From NCBI RefSeq assembly GCF_020532805.1, contig NZ_MQTQ01000039.1:1-64000 (forward strand): a DNA stretch of 64,000 nucleotides, written 5' to 3'. The stretch is from Arthrobacter sp. SO5 (GTDB lineage: Bacteria; Actinomycetota; Actinomycetes; Actinomycetales; Micrococcaceae). The notes under the pieces were generated by a model that was not told the DNA's origin, searched no databases, and saw only the letters and a program-made list of their open reading frames with translations. Position numbers and translations under genes: made by a program. Shown here piece by piece: positions 50,658-58,669 of the stretch; positions within the stretch are counted from its first letter, which is position 1, and each line of letters begins with the position of its first letter.

Positions 50658-51140
50658 ATGGCACTCCGCCCCGAAAAGACGACCTCCCGAAAGCAGGCGG
50701 GCCAACGGATCATGGAGTTTCTCCACCGCAGCCCGTTTCTGAAGTTTCTGATCGTCGGGGTGTTGTCCTTCGCGCTTGATTTAGGACTTCTTGTAGTCCT
50801 GCATGAGGGCTTCCATGTTGATCTGGTGATTGCAACGCCCATCGCTTTTCTCACTAGCCTCGTCTTCAACTTTGCCCTTCAACGGTCGTTTACTTTCAGG
50901 GCGATGAACAGCCGGACGGTCAGTGCTGCCAAGTACATCGCCCTGGTGGTCGTGAATGTGGTGGTCACAGACTTGATCGTCACCGGATTCGACCGGTTGG
51001 ATTGGGCCTACGGAATCGGCAAGGTTGTGGCCACCGTTTTGACCACCGGGTGGAATTTCCTCCTCTATCGCCACTGGATTTTCCGTCATGAGCCTGTCCG
51101 GGATACTGAACTTGCCCCGGACGCCAAGCCGGCGCCCTAA
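50658..51140 (+). CDS. GtrA-family membrane protein
   Basis: A 160-residue four-helix protein of the GtrA family: LKFLIVGVLSFALDLGLLVV and PIAFLTSLVFNFALQRSFTF are its first two conserved blocks, then KYIALVVVNVVVTDLIV and a final LTTGWNFLLYRHWIF. GtrA proteins flip polyprenyl-phosphate-linked sugars so that GT-C enzymes can use them outside the membrane. The start is uncertain: the ATG at 50658 has a distant GAGAG, while ATGs at 50625 and earlier give longer versions. Divergent to DUF2142 copy 1, a likely functional partner. No GtrB-type polyprenyl-phosphate glycosyltransferase is in the window. Confidence 0.82.
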   Translation: MALRPEKTTSRKQAGQRIMEFLHRSPFLKFLIVGVLSFALDLGLLVVLHEGFHVDLVIATPIAFLTSLVFNFALQRSFTFRAMNSRTVSAAKYIALVVVNVVVTDLIVTGFDRLDWAYGIGKVVATVLTTGWNFLLYRHWIFRHEPVRDTELAPDAKPAP

Positions 51141-51507
51141 GCACTTCGTCAAGCCCCACCGGTCGTGCCTTGGCGGATCGCCGACGCCTTCGGCGGGTGG
51201 CCCGCTATATAGTGTCCGCTATTGGCGCCACGCCACCGGCGGATCGAGGGCACCACCGATAGATCCCCCCGCCCGGGCCGGGCCTCGTCCCGGACTCGAC
51301 TAGTGAGAACAAGCCGGAACCAGTTCCGCGGTCGACTTTGGGTCCTGAGGTTCGCAACGAGAGAGTCTCGAGTCAGGAGACGGCTGTGGGCGTCGTAGCA
51401 AGGCTGCAGGCGGGACCCATCCTCCACTGATCAAAACTATGATTCCAGGCGGCTTAGCGGAATTCCAGGCGGATTAGCGGATAGGACTATTCGGTACGGG
51501 TCGTCCA
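51141..51507. other. noncoding stretch between gtrA and the second IS21 remnant
   Basis: I see no gene in this 367-base stretch. It includes GC-rich inverted segments near 51170-51250 and, from 51442 to 51481, an exact-spacing 20-bp tandem repeat of the type found at insertion-sequence ends. It looks like debris from former insertions. Confidence 0.6.
51442..51481. repeat. 20-bp tandem direct repeat resembling an IS21-type end
   Basis: Two copies of attccaggcggnttagcgga stand head to tail (51442-51461 and 51462-51481) with one mismatch at the base shown as n. IS21-family elements carry several such short repeats at their ends. This repeat differs from the ends of the neighbouring remnant, so it probably belongs to another, lost element. 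Confidence 0.6.
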
Positions 51508-51522
51508 TGTAGTTGGTACTGC
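51508..51522 (+). repeat. left terminal inverted repeat of the IS21 remnant
   Basis: TGTAGTTGGTACTGC; exact reverse complement of 53688-53702. Confidence 0.85.
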
Positions 51523-51605
51523 TGTTCCGGAGACCCGGTACCGGCCGGGTTGTCGGCCTGGACGACCCGGCCGGTATTCGTTGTTGCCGCGGGTCGAGTG
51601 AGGGC

Positions 51606-52070
51606 TTATCCCCAGCCGCCGGTGGTTGCTTTGGCTTCTTGGTTGCGCAGCCGTCGCATGTCCACCTCGCCGAGGTTGAGAGTGCGGGACTGGTTGGCGA
51701 GCCGGTTCACGGTGGAGTCGGCGGCCACCTTGTCGGGCAGGGCTTCCAGCCAGTAGGCCCAACCGGATTGGCTGACGATGATGGTCGGCAGCTGGCGGTC
51801 ACGGTTGGCCAGGACCGAGAACAGGTCGCTGGCAGTATTCGGGTCGATACCAGCGGTGAGGAAGTCATCGATGAAGAGCACGTCAACGTCGCCGAGCTTG
51901 TTGAGCATGGTTTGGTGGTCGATTCCGTCCCCCCCGGGCGATGACCGGGGGCGTGGCAATACATCCATCCGCGTGTAGTGAACCGTGTGCTCGTTGTGGC
52001 AGGCGGCGACGCCGACCGCGCAGGCAAGGTAGGTTTTGCCGCCTCCGGTCGGGGAGATGATCAACAGGTT
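51606..52070 (-). pseudogene. istB remnant with intact P-loop and Walker B, N terminus deleted
   Basis: The translated chain starts inside the ATPase domain: ISPTGGGKTYLACAVG is the P-loop, DVDVLFIDDFLT the Walker B, and VNRLANQSRTLNLGEVDMRRLR the C terminus of an IS21 IstB helper. The roughly 100 residues that should precede the P-loop are missing, because istA sequence resumes only about 50 bases upstream. A short insertion-like segment (PRPRSSPGGDGIDHQ) follows YTRMDVL. It cannot be functional alone. Confidence 0.8.
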
Positions 52071-52109
52071 CGTCGGATCCGCCCGTCAGTCGTGGTTGGC
52101 GTATCGTTT

Positions 52110-53614
52110 CATCCTCACCGGGGTGATGCCGCGCCCCGGCGGGCAGGTGCAACCAGTGGCCCGGTGCGTTGCTTGTCGCCGGTGACGGTCGCCATGATGC
52201 GTTTGAGCGTGGTGTAGGTCGGGTAGCCCTGCTGGTTGATGATCTCCTGGCAGGCCGCCTCCAGGCGCTGCTTGTCGCTCTTGCCCAGGGGTCATCAGGA
52301 TGTTCTGGCAGTCCAGATAGGCTTGCGCCTAGCAGAGCGGTCCAGGAGTATCTCAATCACCGCAGTGTTCGCCGGCCCGAAACTCCTTGCCCGGTGCACG
52401 AACCACTGCCGTGACCAGCCCGTCAATGTCCTGGCGCTGCTTCGGCGCGTGCTCTGCGCGCGTGGAGTACTGACCCTTCCGTCCGGCGTTGCGTGGATGC
52501 TCACACACGAAAGTCTCGCCATCAACATGTTGACCGTGACCCTGGTCAGGCGCACCCGCAGAATCTGCCCGGTCAGCCGTTAGCGCACCGAGTAGTGCTG
52601 GTGATCGGCAGTGACGTGGTAGTTCCGTCAGCTTTAACTGCTTCCACGCAGCCGTATCGAACCTCTCAGCAGGCAGCGGCCCGGCTTCCTCCGCCAGGAA
52701 CCGCTCATACCTTGTCGTGCCGTCGGCGCGGCGCATCTGCTCGTTGATCTCCACCATCCGCTGTTCCATCGCGGCGTTCAGCTCCGCGAAAGTGGTCCAG
52801 AGCTCCTCGGCAAGGTAGCCAATCACGCGCTTGTTGTTGGTGTTCACCGGCGATTCCACCGCGGCCTTGTCGCAGGGCTTCCGGACCCTGGCCGGCACCA
52901 CCGCGGTGGAGTAGTGGTCGGCGAGCTCCTGATACCGGGCGTGGACAGCCCTGCGCCATCACCCTTGACGGTTCGATGCATAGCCGTGGTCGGGTTATCG
53001 GGGACGACGATCTGGCGGGCCCCACCGAAGACTTCAAACGCCTGAACATGCGCGCTGATCCACCCATTCTGCTTCATGTTGCCAAACCCCTGGCAGAACA
53101 CGGGCCCCGAAAACGGCAGGACGCAACAAACAGGTAGGCCTCGCGGATCTCACCGGTGACCGTATCCGTTACCGGCAGCGAGTCCCCAGTCCAGTCCACC
53201 AGCAGTGCCCGGCGCGGCTCGTGGTGCAGCGTAGCCACGACATCATGGGTGGCCACGAACTCCGTGAACAGCTGAGAGTACAGCGAATACCCGTGCTTCT
53301 TGCCCTGCCCCGACGGCACCCACACATACCTCCGCCACGTCTACTGCACCGTGAAATGCTTGTTGCACTTCATCGACTTCAACGCCTGCGCAAAGTCAGG
53401 CTGGTCAAAGGATCCGGACACATTCCGGCGCCCATCAGGGAACAAGTCCGCCCACTGGGCCTCACCCATCGAGGCAGCCCGCAAGGCCGTCAAGCCCCTG
53501 GCCGCCACGGTCTTCTTCACCACCGAATGTCCCGGCGTGAACACCCCTGCCCACAATCTCGTCGTAGTTGCGGCCCTCAAACACCGAAGCCATCATCGCC
53601 TTGAAGCTCGCCAT
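52110..53614 (-). pseudogene. istA transposase remnant (IS21 family), near full length
   Basis: A clear IS21 transposase is spread over several frames. The start (ATG at 53614 behind GGAGGAGG; MASFKAMMASVFEGRNYDEI) is followed after a frameshift by VVKKTVAARGLTA and LFPDGRRNVSG, a stop near 53342, then the DDE-domain segments HHEPRRALLVDWTGDSL, NMKQNGWISAHVQAFEVFGG, RQIVVPDNPTTAMH, KPCDKAAVESPVN and RADGTTRYERFLAEEAGPLP. C-terminal pieces QGYPTYTTLKRIMATVTGD lie near 52190-52250. At least four frame changes and one stop make it dead. Confidence 0.85.
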
Positions 53615-53687
53615 CGATACCTCCTCCATCAGGAATCAGCAACACCCACTGTGTCGCCGTTCGCAAGAGGAACACGTAAAAATGACC

Positions 53688-53702
53688 GCAGTACCAACTA
53701 CA
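53688..53702 (-). repeat. right terminal inverted repeat of the IS21 remnant
   Basis: GCAGTACCAACTACA on the plus strand; a further near copy, GCATTACCAACTA, follows at 53708-53720. Confidence 0.85.
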
Positions 53703-53749
53703 GGGAAAGCATTACCAACTAGGTGGACTGCCCGTGCCAAGTCCGGCTA

Positions 53750-55363
53750 TCAGCCACGGCTCAGTGTCCGACGCAGCTGTACCAGTACGGCCCCCGGAAA
53801 CAGGAGCCGGAAAAGCCAGGAGGCTGCGGTCACCACCACGGCAAGGTACATAAGGGTGAGTAGGAACCAGCCAAGCGGCGGTTGCCATTGCACGCCGTTG
53901 ATCATGGCATGCCAGTTTCCGCCGCCAAACGTCCCCACGACGTAGCGTCGGAGAACAAAGGCGAAGGCCAGAAGATGGCAGAATGCAGCGGCCCAGAGGA
54001 CAACACGGGCAACACTTTGGGCGCCGGCCGACTGAGGGAAATGTACTCTGCGGGCCGTCATGCCAACCGCGATGAGCAGAACGACAACAAGTGGCAGGTT
54101 GTATCTTCCTTGCCAGACGAATCCCATGGACTTCCAGATGGATGCCTGAAGGATTGCCGGCACGACAATGAGCATCGCCAATGCTGCCCAGGCGCCAAGC
54201 GTGGTCTTAAAGGGTTTGATGAGCAGTGGGAGAAGGACAGCCACAACGAAGACCGTGCTCCAGAACATGACGACGGCCATCGGCACGGGCGTGTCAAGCC
54301 AACCCATGACTCCGATGTACTGCTGGACGAACTCGGGGGCTTTCTCCACCATGGTCAGGAACGCACGATAGATCGAAACGCCAGGTTGGGGGTTGGCGAT
54401 GCCCTCCGGTGCCACGCCGGAGTTGGCGGGTGCGTGCAGCATTAAGTAGATCCAGTAGATCCCCAGTAAGACGCCCGGCACAGTGAAGGCCGCCCCGGTG
54501 AGAACAAGCCGGCTGCGGAAGGCGGCCTTGATCTCGGTACCCCGGAATAGAAGCACACCGGCAATCAATGCGCAAAGCAGCCAGACCAGTGATACTTGAC
54601 GGGTGTTGGCGAGCACTATGGTCGACGCAATGACGGTAATTACTGCGGGCAGAACGTGTCTCACCCGATGGGCGTTATCGAGCGTGACGACGAAGCCGCA
54701 GAACGCCGCCATGGTGGCCGCGATCTCGAGGGAATTTGGGTTAATGCCCGCGGCGAGGAAGAGAACCATCGGAGTCACCGCGAGGCTAGCCATGAGCACG
54801 GGAATCCGGGCTTGCCGCAACTGCGCAAGGGCCGTGAAGCCAGCCGAGTAGAACGCTGCCGACAGCAGGGCACTGAGAATTCGCATGGCGAACAACGCTG
54901 GCTGTCCGGTAAGGACTAAACTTGGCAGCCCAACGATCCAGTAATACATCGGATTATAGGACCCGGCTGACGTGACGCCAATGGCTTCGTCGTTGGCGTC
55001 TGAGGGGATCACGGGGGCGCAGTTCGCTGCGGTGTCCGGGCGAAATTTGTAGCAGTCCTGGGCGTGAAGATTGGCGATGTAGGCCGGCACGCGTACGTGA
55101 ACGCCGTGACCGAAGGACGTTCCTTCTTCAATGGTGATTTGGCCGCGGACCACAGCGGCGGCCTTGATGGTGTGCGCGGGCTCGTCGGGAACCGCCATAA
55201 GCGGCGTTGCAAGTGACCACAGCGAAACCGCTGAAAATATCAGCAGGAACAATTTTCCGAACAATGTCCACGCCGAAGAACCGGAGGCCGTTCTTGCTGG
55301 CACAGGCTCTCCTCCCTCTATCTCTGGAGTTCTGTCCTGGTTGTGTATGTAAACCGTCGCCAT
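53750..55363 (-). CDS. DUF2142 membrane protein, copy 2
   Basis: A 537-residue paralogue of the protein at 48873-50501, with the same order of motifs: ATPLMAVPDEPAHTIKAAAV in the first loop, TSAGSYNPMYYWIVGLPSLV, LAAGINPNSLEIAATMAAF, IGVMGWLDTPVP and SMGFVWQGRYNLPLVVVLL. About 12 membrane helices are predicted. Like copy 1, it carries the DExAH loop pattern of GT-C-type enzymes; the role in surface-glycan assembly is inferred from context. The ATG at 55363 is preferred because AAGG, within the end of the upstream PstS-like gene, is about nine bases before it, and the starts overlap as in a coupled operon. It ends 48 bases from the IS21 right end. Confidence 0.87.
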   Translation of the reverse strand: MATVYIHNQDRTPEIEGGEPVPARTASGSSAWTLFGKLFLLIFSAVSLWSLATPLMAVPDEPAHTIKAAAVVRGQITIEEGTSFGHGVHVRVPAYIANLHAQDCYKFRPDTAANCAPVIPSDANDEAIGVTSAGSYNPMYYWIVGLPSLVLTGQPALFAMRILSALLSAAFYSAGFTALAQLRQARIPVLMASLAVTPMVLFLAAGINPNSLEIAATMAAFCGFVVTLDNAHRVRHVLPAVITVIASTIVLANTRQVSLVWLLCALIAGVLLFRGTEIKAAFRSRLVLTGAAFTVPGVLLGIYWIYLMLHAPANSGVAPEGIANPQPGVSIYRAFLTMVEKAPEFVQQYIGVMGWLDTPVPMAVVMFWSTVFVVAVLLPLLIKPFKTTLGAWAALAMLIVVPAILQASIWKSMGFVWQGRYNLPLVVVLLIAVGMTARRVHFPQSAGAQSVARVVLWAAAFCHLLAFAFVLRRYVVGTFGGGNWHAMINGVQWQPPLGWFLLTLMYLAVVVTAASWLFRLLFPGAVLVQLRRTLSRG

Positions 55364-55368
55364 TGCCG

Positions 55369-56472
55369 CTACCTTTTGTCCGAAGTGATGGCCCGGACCT
55401 GCTTCAGGGCCGCCGCGGTTGTCGGTTCGCTTGGCGGCAATGAGCTGGAGTAGACAACGGCATCCCGCTGGCCCTGTCTGCTCAGGACAGACTCGCCCCA
55501 CGATCGAACAAGGCTAGCCGTGGCATCGTTGCCGTACCGGGTGCAGAAGTATTGGTTCTCAAGCACGGCCAGGGCATACCCCTTGCTGCCGTCGAGTCGC
55601 TGCTCCACGACGCGGGGGACGGACTGCACGGTCTCTCCCGCGGCAATCGCCGCCATCGTGGACTCATTTCCGAAATCCTGATAAACGCCGCCGAACTGAA
55701 GGCGGGCCACGGAAAACCGCGAACCGATTATGGCTGTATCGAGGACCGTGATTGCCCCTTGAGTGTCATCGACCTTGCGGGCTACGTCGGTGACTTTGTC
55801 CTCGTTGGCCCTGACCGTACCGCTGGGCCATTCACTTCCGCTGGAATCAGGCCACGAACCCGGCGCCTCGGTGGCCAGGTATTTGTTAACAGCGCGCGTC
55901 ACGTCCGAGGGTGACTTCTCAAGAATGGGGACCACGTCAATGGAGGGAAGGGGCACTCCCGGATTGGCCGCCGCAAGCTCAGGATCGTTCCATTTCGTGA
56001 TCTTTCCCTGCAGGATGCCTGAGAGAAGGGATCCATTAAGTTGCAGGGACCGGATCTCACCTAAGTTGAATGCAACTCCGACGGGCACGACGGCGACGGG
56101 CACGGAAATGAGTCCATCGCGGCCGCAGGCCGACTGCCCGTTGGACGCCGTGCTGGAGTCGAGCGCCACATCTCCGGCGGCGAAGTAGGAGAGCCCGTTC
56201 GTCAGTGCTGTCTTGCCGACCTCCGCGCCGTCCGGGGAATAAGCGATTGACACGCCAGAGTGAGCGTTCTTCCAGCTCTTCGCCCAGGCGGCGACCGCGC
56301 CCTGCTGCGAAACTGTACCGATGCCGATCAGGGCGCCTTGAACAGTTCCGGCTGGTGTTTGCCCTGCGCACGCGGAGAGAACGATGGCCAGCCCACTCGC
56401 CGCGGATAGAGCCCGGAGACGCGAAGCTCGCGAAGGACGGGAGGAGGAGGTACAGGAATTTCGCACGCTCAT
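55369..56472 (-). CDS. PstS-like substrate-binding lipoprotein
   Basis: This 367-residue lipoprotein (lipobox LSAC, Cys35) has the fold pattern of phosphate-binding PstS: YFAAGDVALDSS holds the conserved aspartate, LQGKITKWNDPEL matches the hinge LGKIKKWDD block, and the C-terminal VYQDFGNESTM region follows. However, the loop that in E. coli PstS binds phosphate with Arg and the GSGTS segment reads PILEKSPSDVTRAVNKYL here, without that arginine, and the first loop lacks the Thr-Phe pair. It probably does not bind phosphate in the standard way. No PstCAB genes are near. It is coupled to DUF2142 copy 2, five bases downstream. Confidence 0.8.
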   Translation of the reverse strand: MSVRNSCTSSSRPSRASRLRALSAASGLAIVLSACAGQTPAGTVQGALIGIGTVSQQGAVAAWAKSWKNAHSGVSIAYSPDGAEVGKTALTNGLSYFAAGDVALDSSTASNGQSACGRDGLISVPVAVVPVGVAFNLGEIRSLQLNGSLLSGILQGKITKWNDPELAAANPGVPLPSIDVVPILEKSPSDVTRAVNKYLATEAPGSWPDSSGSEWPSGTVRANEDKVTDVARKVDDTQGAITVLDTAIIGSRFSVARLQFGGVYQDFGNESTMAAIAAGETVQSVPRVVEQRLDGSKGYALAVLENQYFCTRYGNDATASLVRSWGESVLSRQGQRDAVVYSSSLPPSEPTTAAALKQVRAITSDKR

Positions 56473-56680
56473 AGCCTACTTGGCTGAATGCGGCTCGTCT
56501 GACTCCCCGCGCGCTTCACGTCAGGTTTAGACAAGCCAAACCGCAATCCGGGCTCTACCTGCCGCACGACAATCTCCGCTGTCGCGTAGAATATGCAAGG
56601 CTGGAACGCGTGAGGCGGTTGGCACACTGATGCCTTGATCTGATGAAGGTGGAGCTGCTGGCCGCTCCCGGAAGGTTTGA

Positions 56681-58669
56681 ATGTCCTGGTGGTCTGTGGT
56701 TCCGGAATTCATCATGGCAGTCGTGATCCTCTTCGGGCCAGGTCTGCTGATCGGAGTTTCGGCAGGTCTGGGGCGATTCGCTCTGGCGGCCCTGGCTCCG
56801 GGATTTTCCGTCACTGTCATTGCCGTGTCGGCCGTTCTGGCTGATTTCGCCGGAATCCCATGGTCGATCTGGCCGGTCGTGCTGGGCACGTTCCTGTGTG
56901 TGGTGGGAGTCTTGTTGATCTGCCGCGGGTGGCTCGAGAATCGGCCTCCGGGATTCCGACGGAGTCGCGCGGACGTGCGGCTTTGGCCGGTCAAGTGGAG
57001 TGTCACACTCTCGGTGGCCGCCGCGGTCGGCTTGGCCGCTGTGACTGTCGGTTCACGGCTTGTCGGAGCTTTTGGCGCGCCGGAGGCGTTCTCGCAGACT
57101 TTCGATAATGTTTTCCATCTCAACGCCATCCGCTACATTTTGGACACCGGCTCTGGCTCTGCGCTCACTGTTGGCGCCATGACGGGCGGAGGGTTCTACC
57201 CGACGGCCTGGCACGATATTGCGTCCCTGACGGTCCAACTGACGGGCCTGCCAATCCCCGTTGCCGTCAACCTAGTGAATGTCTGTATCGGTGCGCTCGT
57301 TTGGCCGCTGTCCTGCATCTTCCTCGCACGTGTCGTCCTGGGGCCGACACTGGCCGCAACGTGGGTTGCAGCTGTGCTTTCGGCGGCGTTCGGCGCGTTC
57401 CCGCTCCTGATGGTGGATTTTGGCGTGCTCTATCCGAATTTCCTGGGTATAAGCATCCTCCCGGCTGCGTTCGCGTTGGGCCTGCAGGCGTTGGGCCTCG
57501 GTACAGCGCCGGGGGAAGGCAGGGCGCTGTCCCTGATCTCGCTAGTCCTGACGCTTCCTGGACTCGCCCTGGCCCACCCGAGTTCCATCATGGCGCTCCT
57601 CGCGTTCCTCGCCCCGGCAGCGTTATTCCGGTGGTGGTTGTCTCTCCGTGCGGGCGTACGCCGGCGCGGGGTCTCCTTTGGTTCGGTGGGCATCCACGCT
57701 TTTGTGTTGTTGGGCTCCGGGTTCGTCGCCCTCGTTCTTTGGATGACGGTCCGACCGCCGAAGGAAGCCGCTTTCTGGCCTGCCGTCGAGGGCCCCTACC
57801 ATGCCATCTTCGAAGTGATCACGAGTTCGGCGATTGGCCGTCCGATCTCGTTGGCCGTCATGTTTCTGGCCCTGGCTGGACTGGTGTACCTCTTGCGCAA
57901 ACCGGGCATGTGGTGGCTGCTGGGAGTCTACGCTGTCGCGGGGCTGCTTTTCGTTGTGGCGGCGTCGTTCCGGTCCGGACGGATCCGGGACTTCGTCACT
58001 GGTATCTGGTATAACGATCCGCCACGGCTTGCCGCTCTGCTGCCTGTGGCCATTCTGCCGGTGGCCGTTGTGGGAGGCGTTGAACTCTGGAAGTGGGGCA
58101 GAAAGCAAGCCTTGCGGACTGCTGGGCAGTGGCCACCCGGCCGCCGACGTCTATTCCTTCACGGCGGGGGAGTCGGACTGATCGCTTTGCTCCTTGTCAC
58201 CACCCAGCAGGGCAATGTCGACGTTGCGCAAACCGCTGCCGCCAGAATGTACCGTGTGGAAGCCTCGTCGCCCCTCGTCAGTTCCGATGAGCTGGCACTG
58301 CTGGGACGATTGGACAGTCACGTCCCGCCCGGGGCGGTCATCGTTGGGAACCCGTGGAACGGCAGTTCGCTAGCCTACGCCCTTGCGGACCGGAGGTCCC
58401 TCCAGCTCCACATCCTCGGGGAAGTTCCGCCCGGTGCCCAGCTGCTATACGACCGGCTGCGGGACGCGACGACCGATCCAGCCGTGTGCGACGTCGTCAG
58501 GGAGCTCAAGGTTGGCTACGTCCTTGATTTTGGCCACGACGAGGTCAACTTTGGGGATGAACGGGGGGATGTTTTTACCGGTCTGGACGATCTGGCCGGC
58601 AGCGGCGCAGCCGAGCTGATCGATTCCCAGGGAACCGCCCGGCTGTTCCGGATCACGGCCTGCGGCTAG
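56681..58669 (+). CDS. DUF6541 large membrane protein (possible GT-C glycosyltransferase)
   Basis: This 662-residue protein has about 13 membrane helices and a soluble C-terminal part of about 130 residues. It matches the DUF6541 pattern of actinobacterial surface-glycan loci. An early loop reads QTFDNVFHLNAIRYI (about residue 142), a D-x-x-x-H arrangement placed like the catalytic aspartate loop of GT-C enzymes; WNGSSLAYALADRRSLQLH and YVLDFGHDEVNFG lie in the C-terminal domain. The enzymatic role is inferred. The ATG at 56681 follows GGAAGGTTTGA. It is divergent from the PstS-like gene and its last four bases overlap the end of the flippase gene. Confidence 0.82.
   Translation: MSWWSVVPEFIMAVVILFGPGLLIGVSAGLGRFALAALAPGFSVTVIAVSAVLADFAGIPWSIWPVVLGTFLCVVGVLLICRGWLENRPPGFRRSRADVRLWPVKWSVTLSVAAAVGLAAVTVGSRLVGAFGAPEAFSQTFDNVFHLNAIRYILDTGSGSALTVGAMTGGGFYPTAWHDIASLTVQLTGLPIPVAVNLVNVCIGALVWPLSCIFLARVVLGPTLAATWVAAVLSAAFGAFPLLMVDFGVLYPNFLGISILPAAFALGLQALGLGTAPGEGRALSLISLVLTLPGLALAHPSSIMALLAFLAPAALFRWWLSLRAGVRRRGVSFGSVGIHAFVLLGSGFVALVLWMTVRPPKEAAFWPAVEGPYHAIFEVITSSAIGRPISLAVMFLALAGLVYLLRKPGMWWLLGVYAVAGLLFVVAASFRSGRIRDFVTGIWYNDPPRLAALLPVAILPVAVVGGVELWKWGRKQALRTAGQWPPGRRRLFLHGGGVGLIALLLVTTQQGNVDVAQTAAARMYRVEASSPLVSSDELALLGRLDSHVPPGAVIVGNPWNGSSLAYALADRRSLQLHILGEVPPGAQLLYDRLRDATTDPAVCDVVRELKVGYVLDFGHDEVNFGDERGDVFTGLDDLAGSGAAELIDSQGTARLFRITACG

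Larger units (their letters stand above)
51508..53702 (-). mobile_element. decayed IS21-family insertion sequence with both ends
   Basis: A 2195-bp unit bounded by perfect 15-bp inverted repeats starting with TGT and ending with ACA (51508-51522 and 53688-53702). Between them, istA and istB lie on the minus strand, both ruined by frameshifts, stops and an internal deletion. Length and gene order fit the IS21 family. I see no target-site duplication. A second partial copy of the end motif (53708-53720) lies just outside. Confidence 0.85.

Noticed and set aside
47585..53614. Apparent small ORFs (about 60-150 codons) with plausible starts inside the IS remnants
   Set aside because: They are pieces of decayed istA and istB or their shadows; none has an intact domain.
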